Notes under the pieces: model-generated
What the model saw: only the letters and a program-made list of their open reading frames with translations
Databases searched by the model: none
Told to the model about the DNA's origin: nothing
In this document: positions 53,410 through 63,873 of the stretch, piece after piece
Layout: each line of letters opens with the position of its first letter
How positions within the stretch are numbered: the stretch's first letter is position 1
Program-made: the position numbers and the translations under genes
Source: Phaeobacter sp. CECT 5382
GTDB taxonomy: Bacteria > Pseudomonadota > Alphaproteobacteria > Rhodobacterales > Rhodobacteraceae
Assembly (NCBI RefSeq): GCF_001457775.1
Contig: NZ_CYSG01000005.1
Location: 62,001-126,000, forward strand
Reading direction: 5' to 3'
DNA: 64,000 nt

Positions 53410-54555
53410 ATGGGCGTGCAAACCGGAACCAAAATCTCTCTTGCAGGACATGGGCTTCTGGTGGGCTGGGCGGCCTTTGGCGCCTGGTTTTCTTCGGACC
53501 CCTTGCCCTTTCAGGTGCAGGAGGTCTCGGTGATCTCTGCCGAAGAATTTGCCCGGCTCAGCCAGCAGATCCAGGCGCCTGAGGTCACGGAAAACCCCAG
53601 TGCGCTGCCGCCGCCCGAGGACCCGACGACCCAGCCGCAGGTCTCGCAACGGCCCGAGCGCCGCCCTGAAGTCACCGTGCCTGAGGCGGTCACAGCGCCA
53701 AGCATTGAGATGCCTGCGACAACACTGCCAGAGCCGCAGCCGGAACCTGAAATCGCAGCAGAAATTCCCCAGCCGCCGCAGCAACCTGACACAAACAGTC
53801 CCGCGACCCCCAGCATTGTTCCTGTGCAGCCCACCCCAGAGCAGCTGCGCCCGGCGGATCGTGTGGCCCCAGTTCCGGTTGAAGCCCCCGAGCCGGAAGT
53901 CACCATTGATGATCTGGTACAGCCAGAGGTCGCCCCGGAGGCAGGTGCTGAAAGCGAACAAGAGGTGCAGGAGGCAACAGCCCCCGAAGCCGCGAGTGAC
54001 CGCATCGTGACCGAGGCGAATGAAAGCGATGAGGCAACGCCAACGGTGCCTGTCACGGCACCCAGCACATCCGTCCGCCCTAAAACGCGCCCTCGTCGTC
54101 CAGCCCCATCCGAGACTGCTGCCGAAACCCCGGCTGCCGATCCCGAGACAAACCAGCGCTCTGCCATCGAAGATGCGTTGGCGGCTGCCATTGCTGGGGG
54201 GGGCGAAGTCGCTGCGCCAGAACCATCTGGCCCGCCGCTCACAGCGGGAGAAAAGGATGCGTTGCGGGTATCAGTGTCGAAATGCTGGAACGTCGGCTCG
54301 CTCTCGTCGGAAGCTTTGAAAACGACCGTCGAAGTCTCGGTCTCTTTGCAACAGAACGGGAAAATCGTGGCTGGGTCCGTGCGCATGGTCTCCAGCACAG
54401 GGGGATCTGCGGGAGCGGCCAAACAGGCCTATGAGGCGGCACGGCGTGCTATCATTCGCTGCGGGGCGAAGGGGTTCCAGCTGCCAAGCGAAAAATACGG
54501 TCACTGGCGTGACATTGTGATGACTTTCAACCCTGAAAAGATGCGTATCAAATGA
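53410..54555 (+). CDS. tolA: TolA-like protein
   Basis: Spans from the inner membrane to the outer-membrane Pal/TolB side, 381 aa. It has an N-terminal transmembrane segment (about 8-26). The long middle (about 55-280) is rich in Pro, Glu, Thr and Val, where enterobacterial TolA has a Lys/Ala helix. The C-terminal TonB/TolA-like domain (about 280-381) has cysteines in SKCWNVG and IIRCGAK. Its TGA stop overlaps the ATG of a 45-codon frame that leads into tolB. Confidence 0.9.
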   Translation: MGVQTGTKISLAGHGLLVGWAAFGAWFSSDPLPFQVQEVSVISAEEFARLSQQIQAPEVTENPSALPPPEDPTTQPQVSQRPERRPEVTVPEAVTAPSIEMPATTLPEPQPEPEIAAEIPQPPQQPDTNSPATPSIVPVQPTPEQLRPADRVAPVPVEAPEPEVTIDDLVQPEVAPEAGAESEQEVQEATAPEAASDRIVTEANESDEATPTVPVTAPSTSVRPKTRPRRPAPSETAAETPAADPETNQRSAIEDALAAAIAGGGEVAAPEPSGPPLTAGEKDALRVSVSKCWNVGSLSSEALKTTVEVSVSLQQNGKIVAGSVRMVSSTGGSAGAAKQAYEAARRAIIRCGAKGFQLPSEKYGHWRDIVMTFNPEKMRIK

Positions 54556-54689
54556 GACACCAGATCGTGAAAGCACCAGCGGCAAAGCTCCGCTATGAGG
54601 AAGAGGCACCGAATCTTCCCCCTGCAAAGCGGCTGTACCGGGGCGATATTGAGAAGATGATTGATCCAGAAAGGATGCAGGGCACATGA
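54552..54689 (+). CDS. Candidate small protein between tolA and tolB
   Basis: A 45-codon frame starts with ATG overlapping the tolA TGA (ATGA, 54552-54555). It ends with TGA overlapping the tolB ATG (ATGA, 54686-54689). The product would be soluble and highly charged. It opens [18 protein letters not shown] and ends near [14 protein letters not shown], with no signal peptide or membrane helix. The gap is thus fully coding with coupled starts at both sides, which is how the operon handles its other junctions. Third-position GC is only moderate, so it may instead be a translational link rather than a working protein. Confidence 0.6.
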   Translation: MRHQIVKAPAAKLRYEEEAPNLPPAKRLYRGDIEKMIDPERMQGT

Positions 54690-56023
54690 GGATTTCGCTG
54701 ACGGCTTTTGTAGCAGGCCTGTTGCTGGCGGTACCGATGCTGGTCCTTGGCACGACTGCCGGGGCGCAGAACGGGCCATTGCGCATTGAAATCACCGACG
54801 GGGTGATTGAGCCTTTGCCCTATGCGGTGCCGGATTTCATTGCCGACACCCCCGCCGCCGCAGAACTGGCGCGCGAGATTACCCGCGTGATCGCCGCCGA
54901 TCTCAGCGGCACCGGCCTGTTTCGCGAAGTCCCTGCCACGGCGCATATCTCTACGGTCAGCGACTTTGACGCTCCGGTGAAATTTGCCGACTGGAAAGCG
55001 GTGAACGCCCAGGCGCTAATCACCGGCGGCGTTTCGGTGAATGGCAAACAGCTGACCGTGCGGTTTCGCGGCTATGACGTCTTTGCCGACAAAGAGCTTG
55101 GCGCTGGCCTGCAGTTCACTGGCACCACCGATGGCTGGCGGCGCATGGCCCACAAAGTGGCAGATGCGATCTACAGCCGGATCACCGGCGAAAGCGGCTA
55201 TTTCGACAGCCGCGTGGTCTTTGTCTCTGAAACCGGGCCAAAAAATGACCGGCGCAAGCGGTTGGCGATCATGGATTATGACGGGGCAGGGGTGCAGTAT
55301 CTGACCAATAGTGCGGCAATCGTGCTGGCGCCGCGGTTTTCGCCAACCGGTGATCGGGTGCTCTATACCAGCTATGAAAGCGGCTTTCCGCAGATCCATG
55401 TGCTGGATGTCGGTAAGGTGCAGCGCCGGGTTCTGTCAGCAGACAATGGCATCATGAGCTTTGCGCCCCGCTTTGCGCCGGATGGCAACACTATCGTGTT
55501 TTCGCAGGCCGAAGGCGGCAATACCGATCTTTATACCATGGATATTGCCACCGGCAGCCGCACCCGGCTGACCCGCGCCCCTTCGATTGAAACGGCGCCC
55601 TCCTATTCGCCCGACGGCAGCCAGATCGTCTTTGAAAGCGACCGTTCCGGAGCTCCGCAGCTTTATGTGATGCCCGCCCGCGGCGGTGAAGCGCGCCGCA
55701 TCAGCTTTGGCAAGGGGCGCTATGGCACACCGGTCTGGTCACCGCGCGGCGATCTGATTGCCTTTACCAAGCAGAACAAGGGGCGTTTTCACATCGGGGT
55801 CATGCGGCTGGATGGCAGCGAAGAGCGCCTGTTGACGGCCTCGTTCCTGGATGAAGGGCCAAGCTGGTCCCCCAATGGGCGCGTGATCATGTTCACCCGT
55901 GAAACCCAGGGGGCCACCGGGCGCGCTTTGCTCTATTCGGTGGATATCCTGGGACGCAATCTGAAACCTGTCCGCACTCCTGATGGGGCGTCAGACCCCG
56001 CTTGGTCGCCGCTTCAGCAATAG
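54686..56023 (+). CDS. tolB: Tol-Pal system beta-propeller protein TolB
   Basis: Periplasmic protein linking TolA and Pal, 445 aa. A signal peptide (about 1-28, cut after AGA) is followed by the N-terminal domain and a six-bladed propeller. Repeated SPDG-type blade ends are visible: [24 protein letters not shown] and [17 protein letters not shown] precedes the ATG at a usable distance. The ATG overlaps the stop of the small frame before it. Confidence 0.95.
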   Translation: MRISLTAFVAGLLLAVPMLVLGTTAGAQNGPLRIEITDGVIEPLPYAVPDFIADTPAAAELAREITRVIAADLSGTGLFREVPATAHISTVSDFDAPVKFADWKAVNAQALITGGVSVNGKQLTVRFRGYDVFADKELGAGLQFTGTTDGWRRMAHKVADAIYSRITGESGYFDSRVVFVSETGPKNDRRKRLAIMDYDGAGVQYLTNSAAIVLAPRFSPTGDRVLYTSYESGFPQIHVLDVGKVQRRVLSADNGIMSFAPRFAPDGNTIVFSQAEGGNTDLYTMDIATGSRTRLTRAPSIETAPSYSPDGSQIVFESDRSGAPQLYVMPARGGEARRISFGKGRYGTPVWSPRGDLIAFTKQNKGRFHIGVMRLDGSEERLLTASFLDEGPSWSPNGRVIMFTRETQGATGRALLYSVDILGRNLKPVRTPDGASDPAWSPLQQ

Positions 56024-56137
56024 AAATACGACTGAAAAGCTTAGGCTGCAAAAAGCAAGGGCAGGAACACCCGCATAGAATCAACACAGCCGCTGTGCTA
56101 GGCTCAGGGCAAGAAACGCAAAGGAATAAGCATAGTC

Positions 56138-56638
56138 ATGAGCGGTTTTAGGAAAGCAATTATGCTGGTTGCAGCACTTGGGCTTGCGGGATGCAGCAAT
56201 GCAGCCTGGGATGATACCAATACAACAAACCTGGGTGGCGCGGGCACGGGCGCAAGCGCGCTGGATCCGGCCAGCCCGGCCTATTTCCAGCAGGAAATCG
56301 GCGACAGGGTGCTGTTTCTGGTGGATCAGTCCAGCCTTAACCCAACGGCCGAAGTGATCCTGCAGGGGCAAGCGCGCTGGCTCAGCTCAAATCCGGATTA
56401 TGTCGTTACCATCCAGGGGCACGCGGATGAGCAGGGAACCCGTGAATACAACCTTGCACTGGGCGCGCGCCGGGCCAATTCTGCCCGCGAGTATTTGATT
56501 TCACAGGGTATTGCCGGATCGCGTATTCAGGTGGTGAGCTTTGGCAAAGAACGCCCGTTGGAAATTTGTTCCGCCGAGAGCTGCTATGCCAAGAACCGCC
56601 GCGCGGTCACCGTGCTGGCCGGCGGACTGACAGGATAA
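56138..56638 (+). CDS. pal: Peptidoglycan-associated lipoprotein Pal
   Basis: Outer-membrane lipoprotein that grips peptidoglycan, 166 aa. The lipobox is LAGC. The OmpA-like domain (about 60-165) has the NPDYVVTIQGHADEQGTREYN motif (diaminopimelate-binding region) and KNRRAV. It follows tolB after 114 bases and precedes cpoB by 4. Confidence 0.95.
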   Translation: MSGFRKAIMLVAALGLAGCSNAAWDDTNTTNLGGAGTGASALDPASPAYFQQEIGDRVLFLVDQSSLNPTAEVILQGQARWLSSNPDYVVTIQGHADEQGTREYNLALGARRANSAREYLISQGIAGSRIQVVSFGKERPLEICSAESCYAKNRRAVTVLAGGLTG

Positions 56639-56642
56639 GACT

Positions 56643-57482
56643 ATGAAATTGTTCCGCGCCGCCCTTTTGGCCACTACTTTGCTGACGCCGGTTTTGGCGC
56701 CGCTGCCACTGGCGGCGCAGAATACGCAAACTCTGGCGGATATCCGCCAGGAGCTGACGGTTCTGCATGTCGATATCCAGCGTATGAAACGGGAATTGTC
56801 CACCACAGGCGGCGTCAGTGCCAGTGCGCCGACAGGCAGTTCGGTTCTGGACCGCGTCGGTGCCATTGAGGTCGAATTGCAGCGGCTGACGGCGCAGACC
56901 GAACAGCTGCAACACCGTATCAACCGGATCGTCACCGATGGCACCAACCGCATTGGGGATCTGGAATTCCGGCTGGTTGAACTGGAAGGCGGCGATATCA
57001 GCGCCCTGGGAGAGACCACAACGCTGGGCGGCGATGCCGAGGACGGTCATGCGACCCCTGCAAACACCCTACCAGAGGCGGAGAGCGATGGTGAACTTGC
57101 CGTTGGCGAGCTGGCTGATTTTGAAGCCGCCAAGCTGGCGCTGTCCGAAGGCGCCTATCAGGGCGCTGCCGAGAAATTTGCCAGCTTTACCCAGGCCTAT
57201 CCGGGCAGCCCGCTGGCGACCAAGGCGGATTTCCACCGAGGCAGGGCACTGGATGGATTGGGCGACACGCGCGAAGCTGCACGGGCCTACCTGGCAGCCT
57301 TTACCGGCAATGCGACCGGCGAAATTGCCCCGCAGGCCCTGTTTGAGCTTGGAGCGGCGCTGGGGCGTCTCGGGCAGAAGGATCAAGCCTGTATTACCCT
57401 TTCCGAGGTGGAGGTGCGCTTTCCAGGAGAGACAATCGTAGATCAGGCGGCGGCCGAAATGGCGGTCCTGAGCTGCTCGTGA
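56643..57482 (+). CDS. cpoB: Tol-Pal cell division coordinator CpoB
   Basis: Periplasmic protein linking Tol-Pal to peptidoglycan synthesis, 279 aa. A signal peptide (about 1-25, cut near LAAQ) is followed by a trimeric coiled coil (about 28-110) with QTEQLQHRINRIVTDGTNRI. TPR-like repeats follow (about 150-275) with YPGSPLATKADFHRGRALDGL. Its stop overlaps the tilS start as GTGA. Confidence 0.93.
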   Translation: MKLFRAALLATTLLTPVLAPLPLAAQNTQTLADIRQELTVLHVDIQRMKRELSTTGGVSASAPTGSSVLDRVGAIEVELQRLTAQTEQLQHRINRIVTDGTNRIGDLEFRLVELEGGDISALGETTTLGGDAEDGHATPANTLPEAESDGELAVGELADFEAAKLALSEGAYQGAAEKFASFTQAYPGSPLATKADFHRGRALDGLGDTREAARAYLAAFTGNATGEIAPQALFELGAALGRLGQKDQACITLSEVEVRFPGETIVDQAAAEMAVLSCS

Positions 57483-58750
57483 CTGCGAAACAAGTGGCCA
57501 TGAAACATGCGGAAATCGTCGCTGAGTTGCGGCGGCAGTTCACTTCAAACCCGCCGGCACGGATCGGCATTGCCGTCTCCGGCGGCGGCGATTCGGTTGC
57601 GCTGCTGCACCTGTTGCACGACTGTTTCGGGGATCAGCCCGTCGAACTGATGGCGGCGACCGTTGATCATCGCCTGCGTGACGCCTCGCGCAGTGAAGCC
57701 GAATATGTGGCGACGCTGGCCGCCGATCTGGGGATTCGCCATGAAATCCTCAGCTGGCAGGAGGGGCCGCAAGAGAGCGGAAATCTGCAGGATCAGGCCC
57801 GCGAGGCCCGGTATCGGTTGCTATCCGCTTGGGCGCGCAAACATGGCATTCCTGTTCTGACCCTTGGGCATACTGCGGATGATCAGGCGGAAACCGTTCT
57901 GATGCGGCTCAAACGGGCCTCAGGCGTCAGCGGGCTGGCAGGCATTCCCCAGCGTCGCACTCTGAATGGAATTGGCTTGCTCAGACCGCTGCTCGAGGTG
58001 CGCCGTGACACGTTGCGGCAGTATCTGCAGGCACGGGGAACCCGTTGGATCGAGGATCCCTCAAATGACGACGAAACCTTTGAGCGTATCAGAATGCGCA
58101 AGGCGCTTGGCGCGCTGGAGGATCTGGGACTGACTGTTGAGGCGCTGTCGACTGTGGCGCAGAACATGCACAAGGCGCGTCGGGCGCTGGACTGGTATGT
58201 GTTTCTGGCCGCCCGCGATATGGCCCGGTTTGAGGCCGGCGCGATCGTTTTCGAGCTGCGTAAATTTCGGACTTTGCCGGATGAAATCTCGCATCGCTTG
58301 CTGCTGGAGGCAATTTTATGGATTTCCGGTGGCCAATACCCGCCGAGACGCCTGCCAATGATCGAGGCCGTCGCGACCGCACAGCGCGGTAATTCGACGA
58401 CGCTGGCCGGATGTCGTATTCTGAGCCGCAAATGCGGTGTCTGGATCTGTCGCGAGTTTAACGCAGTGCGGGATCATAGCGCCCGTTCAGGCGATCTGTG
58501 GGATCAGCGATGGCGGGTTTATGCTGGCGAATTAGGAGGTTGCGAGGTTCGTGCCCTTGGGCCTGCAGGATTGGCCCAGTGTCCGGACTGGCGTGCAACC
58601 AGTGTGCCTGGGCCGGTGCTGGAAGTGACCCCAGCACTGTGGGAGGGGGACGATTTGAAGGCCGCTCCTGTGGCCGGATATGCCAATGGAAGCTCGGCTG
58701 AACCAAAAAATAGTGCAGAAGAGTTCTTTGCATCCCTTTTATCGCATTGA
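57479..58750 (+). CDS. tilS: tRNA(Ile)-lysidine synthase
   Basis: Modifies the wobble cytidine of a minor tRNA-Ile to lysidine so that it reads AUA, 423 aa. The PP-loop motif SGGGDS is at residues 34-39, and LGHTADDQAETVLMRL follows. The GTG start overlaps the cpoB stop. An ATG at 57500 is a possible alternative. ftsH follows after 75 bases, a common pairing. Confidence 0.93.
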   Translation: MTAKQVAMKHAEIVAELRRQFTSNPPARIGIAVSGGGDSVALLHLLHDCFGDQPVELMAATVDHRLRDASRSEAEYVATLAADLGIRHEILSWQEGPQESGNLQDQAREARYRLLSAWARKHGIPVLTLGHTADDQAETVLMRLKRASGVSGLAGIPQRRTLNGIGLLRPLLEVRRDTLRQYLQARGTRWIEDPSNDDETFERIRMRKALGALEDLGLTVEALSTVAQNMHKARRALDWYVFLAARDMARFEAGAIVFELRKFRTLPDEISHRLLLEAILWISGGQYPPRRLPMIEAVATAQRGNSTTLAGCRILSRKCGVWICREFNAVRDHSARSGDLWDQRWRVYAGELGGCEVRALGPAGLAQCPDWRATSVPGPVLEVTPALWEGDDLKAAPVAGYANGSSAEPKNSAEEFFASLLSH

Positions 58751-58825
58751 ACCTGCCTGAATGTTCCTTATTTTAAGCGCAAAGAGGGCTCCCTGCGCGG
58801 GAGACCGAATATTGGGAGACTGTCC

Positions 58826-60754
58826 TTGGGCAACGCACGTAATATAGCATTCTGGGTTGTTCTGTTCCTGTTGATCCTGGCGCTGTTCAATTTGTTCAGC
58901 GGATCAGGCAGCACGATGCAGAGCCGTGAACGCACTTTCTCGGATTTTGTCGCGTCAGTAGAAGGCGGACAGGTCAGCACGGTTATTCTGGATGGGGAGC
59001 AGGTCCGCTTTACCACCTCGGATGGGCAAAGCTATGTCACCATCAAACCGGGCGATGCCGAAGTCACAGCACTTCTGATCGAAAACAACATTCCGGTCCG
59101 GGCCGAAAAACAGCAACAGTCTGGTTTTCAATCTTTCCTGATCACTCTGTTGCCCTTTGTGCTGCTGATCGGTGTCTGGATCTATTTCATGAACCGGATG
59201 CAGGGCGGCGGCAAAGGCGGTGCCATGGGCTTTGGCAAATCCAAGGCCAAGATGCTGACCGAAAAGCAGGGCCGCGTTACCTTTGACGATGTCGCAGGTA
59301 TTGATGAAGCCAAAGAAGAGCTGGAAGAGATCGTTGAGTTTCTGCGCAACCCGCAGAAGTTCTCGCGTCTCGGCGGCAAGATCCCCAAGGGCGCGCTGCT
59401 TGTTGGCCCTCCGGGCACTGGTAAGACCCTGCTGGCGCGTGCCATCGCAGGCGAGGCTGGTGTGCCGTTCTTCACCATTTCGGGTTCCGACTTTGTCGAA
59501 ATGTTCGTCGGTGTCGGTGCATCCCGTGTGCGCGACATGTTCGAGCAGGCGAAAAAGAACGCGCCTTGTATCGTCTTTATCGATGAGATCGACGCTGTCG
59601 GGCGCCATCGTGGTGCCGGGTATGGTGGCGGCAATGATGAACGCGAGCAGACGCTGAACCAGCTGCTGGTTGAAATGGACGGCTTTGAGGCCAACGAGGG
59701 TGTCATCATCCTGGCGGCCACTAACCGCAAAGATGTGTTGGACCCAGCTCTGCTGCGTCCGGGTCGTTTTGACCGTAACGTGACCGTCGGCAACCCCGAT
59801 ATCAAAGGTCGTGAGAAAATTCTGGGCGTGCATGCCCGTAAAACCCCACTTGGTCCCGATGTCGATCTGCGCATCATTGCGCGTGGTACCCCTGGGTTCT
59901 CGGGTGCGGATCTGGCCAACCTGGTCAATGAGGCTGCCCTGATGGCAGCGCGTGTTGGTCGCCGCTTTGTCACCATGGAGGATTTTGAATCCGCTAAAGA
60001 TAAGGTGATGATGGGGGCCGAGCGTCGCTCGATGGTGCTGACGCAGGACCAGAAAGAAAAGACCGCTTATCATGAGGCGGGTCATGCTGTTGTTGGCCTG
60101 AAACTGCCGGAATGTGACCCGGTCTACAAGGCCACGATCATTCCACGTGGTGGTGCTTTGGGTATGGTTGTGTCGCTGCCGGAAATGGACCGCCTCAACT
60201 GGCACAAGGATGAGTGCAACCAGAAGCTGGCCATGACCATGGCAGGCAAGGCGGCCGAGATCATCAAATACGGTGAAGATCACGTATCAAACGGTCCAGC
60301 CGGTGACATCCAGCAGGCCAGCCAGCTTGCGCGGGCGATGATCATGCGCTGGGGCATGTCCGACAAGATCGGTAACATCGACTATGCCGAAGCCCATGAA
60401 GGCTACAGCGGCAACACCACCGGGTTCTCGGTCTCTGCTCATACCAAAGAGATGATCGAAGAAGAGGTCCGGCTTTTTATCCAGAACGGCTATGACCGCG
60501 CGTTCCAGATCCTGACGGAATTCAAGGATGAGTGGGAACGGCTGGCGCAGGGGCTGTTGGAATATGAAACCCTCACCGGTGATGAGATCAAGCGGGTGAT
60601 GAAAGGGGAGCCGCCACACGAAGGCGGCGATGCTGAGGATGACGAAGGCGGCGGTGCAGCCTCGGTTACAGCCATTCCAAAGGGTAAGGCGAAAAAACCA
60701 TCAGCCGAAGAAGGCGGCTCGGATGGCGATATGGAGCCGGAACCAACGGTTTAA
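58826..60754 (+). CDS. ftsH: ATP-dependent zinc metalloprotease FtsH
   Basis: Membrane-bound AAA+ protease that degrades misfolded and regulatory proteins, 642 aa. It has two transmembrane helices (about 7-27 and 101-121). Walker A is GPPGTGKT (194-201), followed by the SRH with [11 protein letters not shown], and the zinc site HEAGH (H416, H420). The start is TTG, with GGGAG seven bases upstream, and matches the family N-terminus. A strong terminator follows. Confidence 0.97.
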   Translation: MGNARNIAFWVVLFLLILALFNLFSGSGSTMQSRERTFSDFVASVEGGQVSTVILDGEQVRFTTSDGQSYVTIKPGDAEVTALLIENNIPVRAEKQQQSGFQSFLITLLPFVLLIGVWIYFMNRMQGGGKGGAMGFGKSKAKMLTEKQGRVTFDDVAGIDEAKEELEEIVEFLRNPQKFSRLGGKIPKGALLVGPPGTGKTLLARAIAGEAGVPFFTISGSDFVEMFVGVGASRVRDMFEQAKKNAPCIVFIDEIDAVGRHRGAGYGGGNDEREQTLNQLLVEMDGFEANEGVIILAATNRKDVLDPALLRPGRFDRNVTVGNPDIKGREKILGVHARKTPLGPDVDLRIIARGTPGFSGADLANLVNEAALMAARVGRRFVTMEDFESAKDKVMMGAERRSMVLTQDQKEKTAYHEAGHAVVGLKLPECDPVYKATIIPRGGALGMVVSLPEMDRLNWHKDECNQKLAMTMAGKAAEIIKYGEDHVSNGPAGDIQQASQLARAMIMRWGMSDKIGNIDYAEAHEGYSGNTTGFSVSAHTKEMIEEEVRLFIQNGYDRAFQILTEFKDEWERLAQGLLEYETLTGDEIKRVMKGEPPHEGGDAEDDEGGGAASVTAIPKGKAKKPSAEEGGSDGDMEPEPTV

Positions 60755-60778
60755 GCCAACTAAATACGTATCGTAAAG

Positions 60779-60811
60779 ACCCGGAAGACTTGAGTTTCTT
60801 CCGGGTTTTTT
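60779..60811 (+). terminator. Intrinsic terminator after ftsH
   Basis: A 10-bp stem ACCCGGAAGA / TCTTCCGGGT, loop CTTGAGTT, then a run of six T. Confidence 0.9.
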
Positions 60812-60839
60812 GTTGTGCGGTAGGTCTGAATTTGGGGGT

Positions 60840-60912
60840 GGCGCGGGGGTGGCAGGCAGCAAAGCTGCCTGCCACCCCCGCGCCCGGGTCGGATCGCTTT
60901 GCGATCCGACCC
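60840..60912. repeat. Two adjacent perfect hairpins downstream of ftsH
   Basis: The first has 21-bp arms with loop AAA (60840-60884). The second has 12-bp arms GGGTCGGATCGC/GCGATCCGACCC with loop TTT (60886-60912). They lie just beyond the ftsH terminator and 106 bases before the MOSC gene. No T-run follows. They look like intergenic palindromic repeats but differ in sequence from element copies A-C. Confidence 0.75.
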
Positions 60913-61017
60913 AAAGAGGGTTTTCAATGCAGGCATAACCACTATGGTCTGACCTATCATGGTTCTGCCCATCGTGGCTGGGGACACCGCACACAATAAA
61001 TTCACAGGAAAACCAAA

Positions 61018-61593
61018 ATGCCGGTCTTTTTAAAAACCCAATACAAAGGCGAAGTTGTCTGGGCCGGATCAACACCAGCGAATGCTGGTGTGTCCTCTGA
61101 AGCGCTCAAGAGTTTGGGTCTGGGTTTTGAAGGCTTAAAGGCAGAGCGGCACGCAGGTGAGAACCGGGCTTCTTGTATTCGCGTTGTCAATATCCATCCA
61201 GAAGGGACCGAGATCCGCAATACCCGCCAGCTGACAATCCTGTCGGAAGAAGAGCTTGCTTTGATCGCAGCTGACATGGGGCTCGCCCGTGTCGATCCCG
61301 CCAGTCTGGGCGCCAATCTGGTGCTGCGTGGTATTCCCGATTTCACTTATGTGCCGCCTTCATCGCGACTGCAGGGGCCGGACGGAGTGACCCTGACGGT
61401 CGATATTGAAAACCGCCCCTGTATTTTTCCGGGCCGTGAAATAGACAAGGCCCATGCCGGGTTCGGTCCCAAATTCAAACCCGCAGCCAAGACGCGGCGG
61501 GGAATCACCGCCTGGGTCGAACGTCCCGGGGCGCTGAAACTCGGAGATCATTTGGCCCTGTTCATCCCCGATCAGCGCGCCTGGGCCCCCTGA
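61018..61593 (+). CDS. MOSC domain protein
   Basis: The 191-aa protein covers a MOSC beta-barrel: RVVNIHPEGTEIRNTRQLTI, then GANLVLRGIPDFTYVP, then RGITAWVERPG near the C-terminus. MOSC proteins bind or move sulfur through a conserved cysteine; here Cys in NRPCIFPG near residue 138 is the candidate. Function beyond the family is unknown. It is a single gene between ftsH and fhs. Confidence 0.85.
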   Translation: MPVFLKTQYKGEVVWAGSTPANAGVSSEALKSLGLGFEGLKAERHAGENRASCIRVVNIHPEGTEIRNTRQLTILSEEELALIAADMGLARVDPASLGANLVLRGIPDFTYVPPSSRLQGPDGVTLTVDIENRPCIFPGREIDKAHAGFGPKFKPAAKTRRGITAWVERPGALKLGDHLALFIPDQRAWAP

Positions 61594-61779
61594 GGGCTCT
61601 CCAATGGACCACAAAATTTCGTTTTGTGGACTTTCGGTTCTCAAACTTTGGGCTGACGCCGCTTCATGGCCGGATAATGTCGGAAATCACGCGCGCATAT
61701 TGACGCATTTTGGCTAAATCTGTGCCGTAATCGGCGTATCGGCGCCGGTAGATGTTTTCTCACATTCAGGAACCAGGCC

Positions 61780-63456
61780 ATGAGCTACAAGAGTGATATC
61801 GAGATCGCCCGTGAGGCGAACAAGCTCCCAATCCAAGAGATTGGTACCAAGATCGGCATGTCGAGCGACGATCTGCTGCCCTATGGCCATGATAAAGCCA
61901 AAGTCAGCCAGGAGTTCATCAACTCGGTTCAGGGCAAAGAGGACGGCAAGCTGATCCTCGTCACCGCCATCAACCCAACGCCAGCGGGCGAAGGCAAGAC
62001 CACCACAACCGTGGGTCTGGGCGATGGTCTGAACCGTATTGGCAAAAACGCCATGGTCTGCATCCGCGAAGCCTCCTTGGGCCCGAACTTCGGCATGAAG
62101 GGCGGCGCTGCAGGTGGCGGCTACGCCCAGGTTGTTCCGATGGAGGAGATGAACCTCCACTTCACCGGTGACTTCCACGCCATCACATCGGCCCACTCGC
62201 TGCTGTCTGCGATGATCGACAACCACATCTATTGGGGCAATGAGTGCGAAATCGACGTGCGTCGTGTGGCCTGGCGTCGCGTTGTTGACATGAACGACCG
62301 CGCGCTGCGTCAGATCACGGCCAGCCTGGGTGGCGTGTCCAACGGTTTCCCGCGTGAAACCGGTTTTGACATCACCGTGGCCTCCGAAGTCATGGCAATC
62401 CTTTGCCTCGCCAACGATCTGAAAGATCTGGAGCAGCGTCTGGGCGACATCATCGTGGCCTACCGCCGCGACAAGACCGCCGTTTACTGCCGCGACATCA
62501 AAGCCGAAGGCGCCATGACTGTTTTGCTGAAAGACGCGATGCAGCCAAACCTGGTGCAGACCCTGGAAAACAACCCGGCCTTTGTGCACGGCGGCCCCTT
62601 CGCGAATATCGCACACGGCTGTAACTCGGTTATCGCCACCAAGACCGCGTTGAAAGTGGCCGACTATGTCGTCACCGAAGCAGGCTTTGGTGCCGATCTG
62701 GGCGCTGAGAAGTTCATGAACATCAAATGCCGCAAGGCGGGTATCGCGCCTTCGGCTGTGGTGCTGGTTGCCACTGTGCGCGCCATGAAAATGAACGGCG
62801 GCGTTGCCAAGGCGGACCTGGGTGCAGAAAACGTCGAAGCCGTGAACAACGGTTGCGCCAACCTGGGTCGCCACATCGAAAACATCAAAAGCTTTGGTGT
62901 GCCCGTTGTTGTCGCCATCAACCACTTTGTCACCGATACCGATGCCGAAGTTGCGGCGGTCAAGGACTACGCAGCTACCCACGGTGTCGAGGCAATCTTG
63001 TCGCGTCACTGGGAGCTTGGCTCGGAAGGTTCCGCGCCGCTGGCAGAGAAGATTGTGGAAATCGTCGATGCGGGTCAGGCAAACTTTGCCCCGATCTACC
63101 CCGATGACATGTCACTGTTCGACAAGATCGACACCATCGCCAAGCGCATCTACCGCGCCGACGAAGTGCTGGCCGATAACAAGATTCGCAACCAGTTGAA
63201 AGAATGGGAAGCCGCCGGATATGGCAATTTGCCGGTCTGCATGGCGAAAACCCAGTATTCGTTCTCGACCGATCCGACCCTGCGTGGCGCCCCTGTTGGC
63301 CATTCGGTTCCGGTACGCGAAGTTCGCCTGTCGGCAGGTGCAGGTTTCATCGTTGCGGTCTGCGGCGAGATCATGACCATGCCAGGTCTGCCCCGCAAAC
63401 CTGCGGCAGAGAATATCTGCCTAAATGACGACGGCCAGATCGAAGGCTTGTTCTAA
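61780..63456 (+). CDS. fhs: Formate-tetrahydrofolate ligase
   Basis: Makes 10-formyl-tetrahydrofolate from formate, THF and ATP, or runs in reverse to oxidise one-carbon units. It has 558 aa. The P-loop [15 protein letters not shown] is near residue 66 and the family signatures KGGAAGGGY and [12 protein letters not shown] are present. Together with folD downstream it forms a C1-folate route. A 12-bp hairpin stands right after its stop. A chorismate mutase gene lies between it and folD. Confidence 0.97.
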   Translation: MSYKSDIEIAREANKLPIQEIGTKIGMSSDDLLPYGHDKAKVSQEFINSVQGKEDGKLILVTAINPTPAGEGKTTTTVGLGDGLNRIGKNAMVCIREASLGPNFGMKGGAAGGGYAQVVPMEEMNLHFTGDFHAITSAHSLLSAMIDNHIYWGNECEIDVRRVAWRRVVDMNDRALRQITASLGGVSNGFPRETGFDITVASEVMAILCLANDLKDLEQRLGDIIVAYRRDKTAVYCRDIKAEGAMTVLLKDAMQPNLVQTLENNPAFVHGGPFANIAHGCNSVIATKTALKVADYVVTEAGFGADLGAEKFMNIKCRKAGIAPSAVVLVATVRAMKMNGGVAKADLGAENVEAVNNGCANLGRHIENIKSFGVPVVVAINHFVTDTDAEVAAVKDYAATHGVEAILSRHWELGSEGSAPLAEKIVEIVDAGQANFAPIYPDDMSLFDKIDTIAKRIYRADEVLADNKIRNQLKEWEAAGYGNLPVCMAKTQYSFSTDPTLRGAPVGHSVPVREVRLSAGAGFIVAVCGEIMTMPGLPRKPAAENICLNDDGQIEGLF

Positions 63457-63475
63457 GACGCAAAATGCGCTTTCT

Positions 63476-63512
63476 GCGGCCCGAGAGATACTCTCGGGCC
63501 GCAAGAGTTTTT
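63476..63512 (+). terminator. Terminator or attenuator between fhs and the chorismate mutase gene
   Basis: A 12-bp stem GCGGCCCGAGAG / CTCTCGGGCCGC with loop ATA. After AAGAG a TTTTT run follows, ending four bases before the next start. It may reduce rather than stop readthrough. Confidence 0.65.
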
Positions 63513-63516
63513 AAAG

Positions 63517-63822
63517 ATGACAAAACTGATCCCTGCGCAGAACTGCGCCGATATGACCGAATTACGCGCCCAGATTGATGATTTGGACAAACAGCTGGTG
63601 GATCTTCTTGCGACACGTGCCGGATATATTGACCGCGCGGTTGAGCTGAAGACCCTCAATGGCTGGCCGGCACGTATTCCGGCACGGGTGGAAGAAGTCA
63701 TCGCCAATGCCCGCACCAAGGCGGGGGAGGCCGGGCTTGACCCCGATCTGGTAGAGGGTCTGTGGCGCCAGCTGGTGGAGTGGTCGATCATGCGCGAAGC
63801 CCGCGTGATCCATGAGACATAG
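63517..63822 (+). CDS. Chorismate mutase (AroQ type)
   Basis: A single AroQ helical chorismate mutase domain of 101 aa, converting chorismate to prephenate for Phe/Tyr synthesis. The start TELRAQIDDLDKQLVDLLATRAG, the V-x-LKTLNG region and the late WRQLVEWSIMREA match the family. ATG 63553 is a possible shorter start. It is flanked by fhs and folD, with a hairpin before it and 51 bases after it. Its link to one-carbon folate genes is positional only. Confidence 0.88.
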   Translation: MTKLIPAQNCADMTELRAQIDDLDKQLVDLLATRAGYIDRAVELKTLNGWPARIPARVEEVIANARTKAGEAGLDPDLVEGLWRQLVEWSIMREARVIHET

Positions 63823-63873
63823 ATACGAGACGTAAAGCGGGCCGACCCGGTCTGCGGCAAAAGGAAGAATGCA

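Noticed and set aside
58955-60283. A 442-codon minus-strand open frame opposite ftsH
   Set aside because: Antisense shadow; ftsH carries all its motifs.
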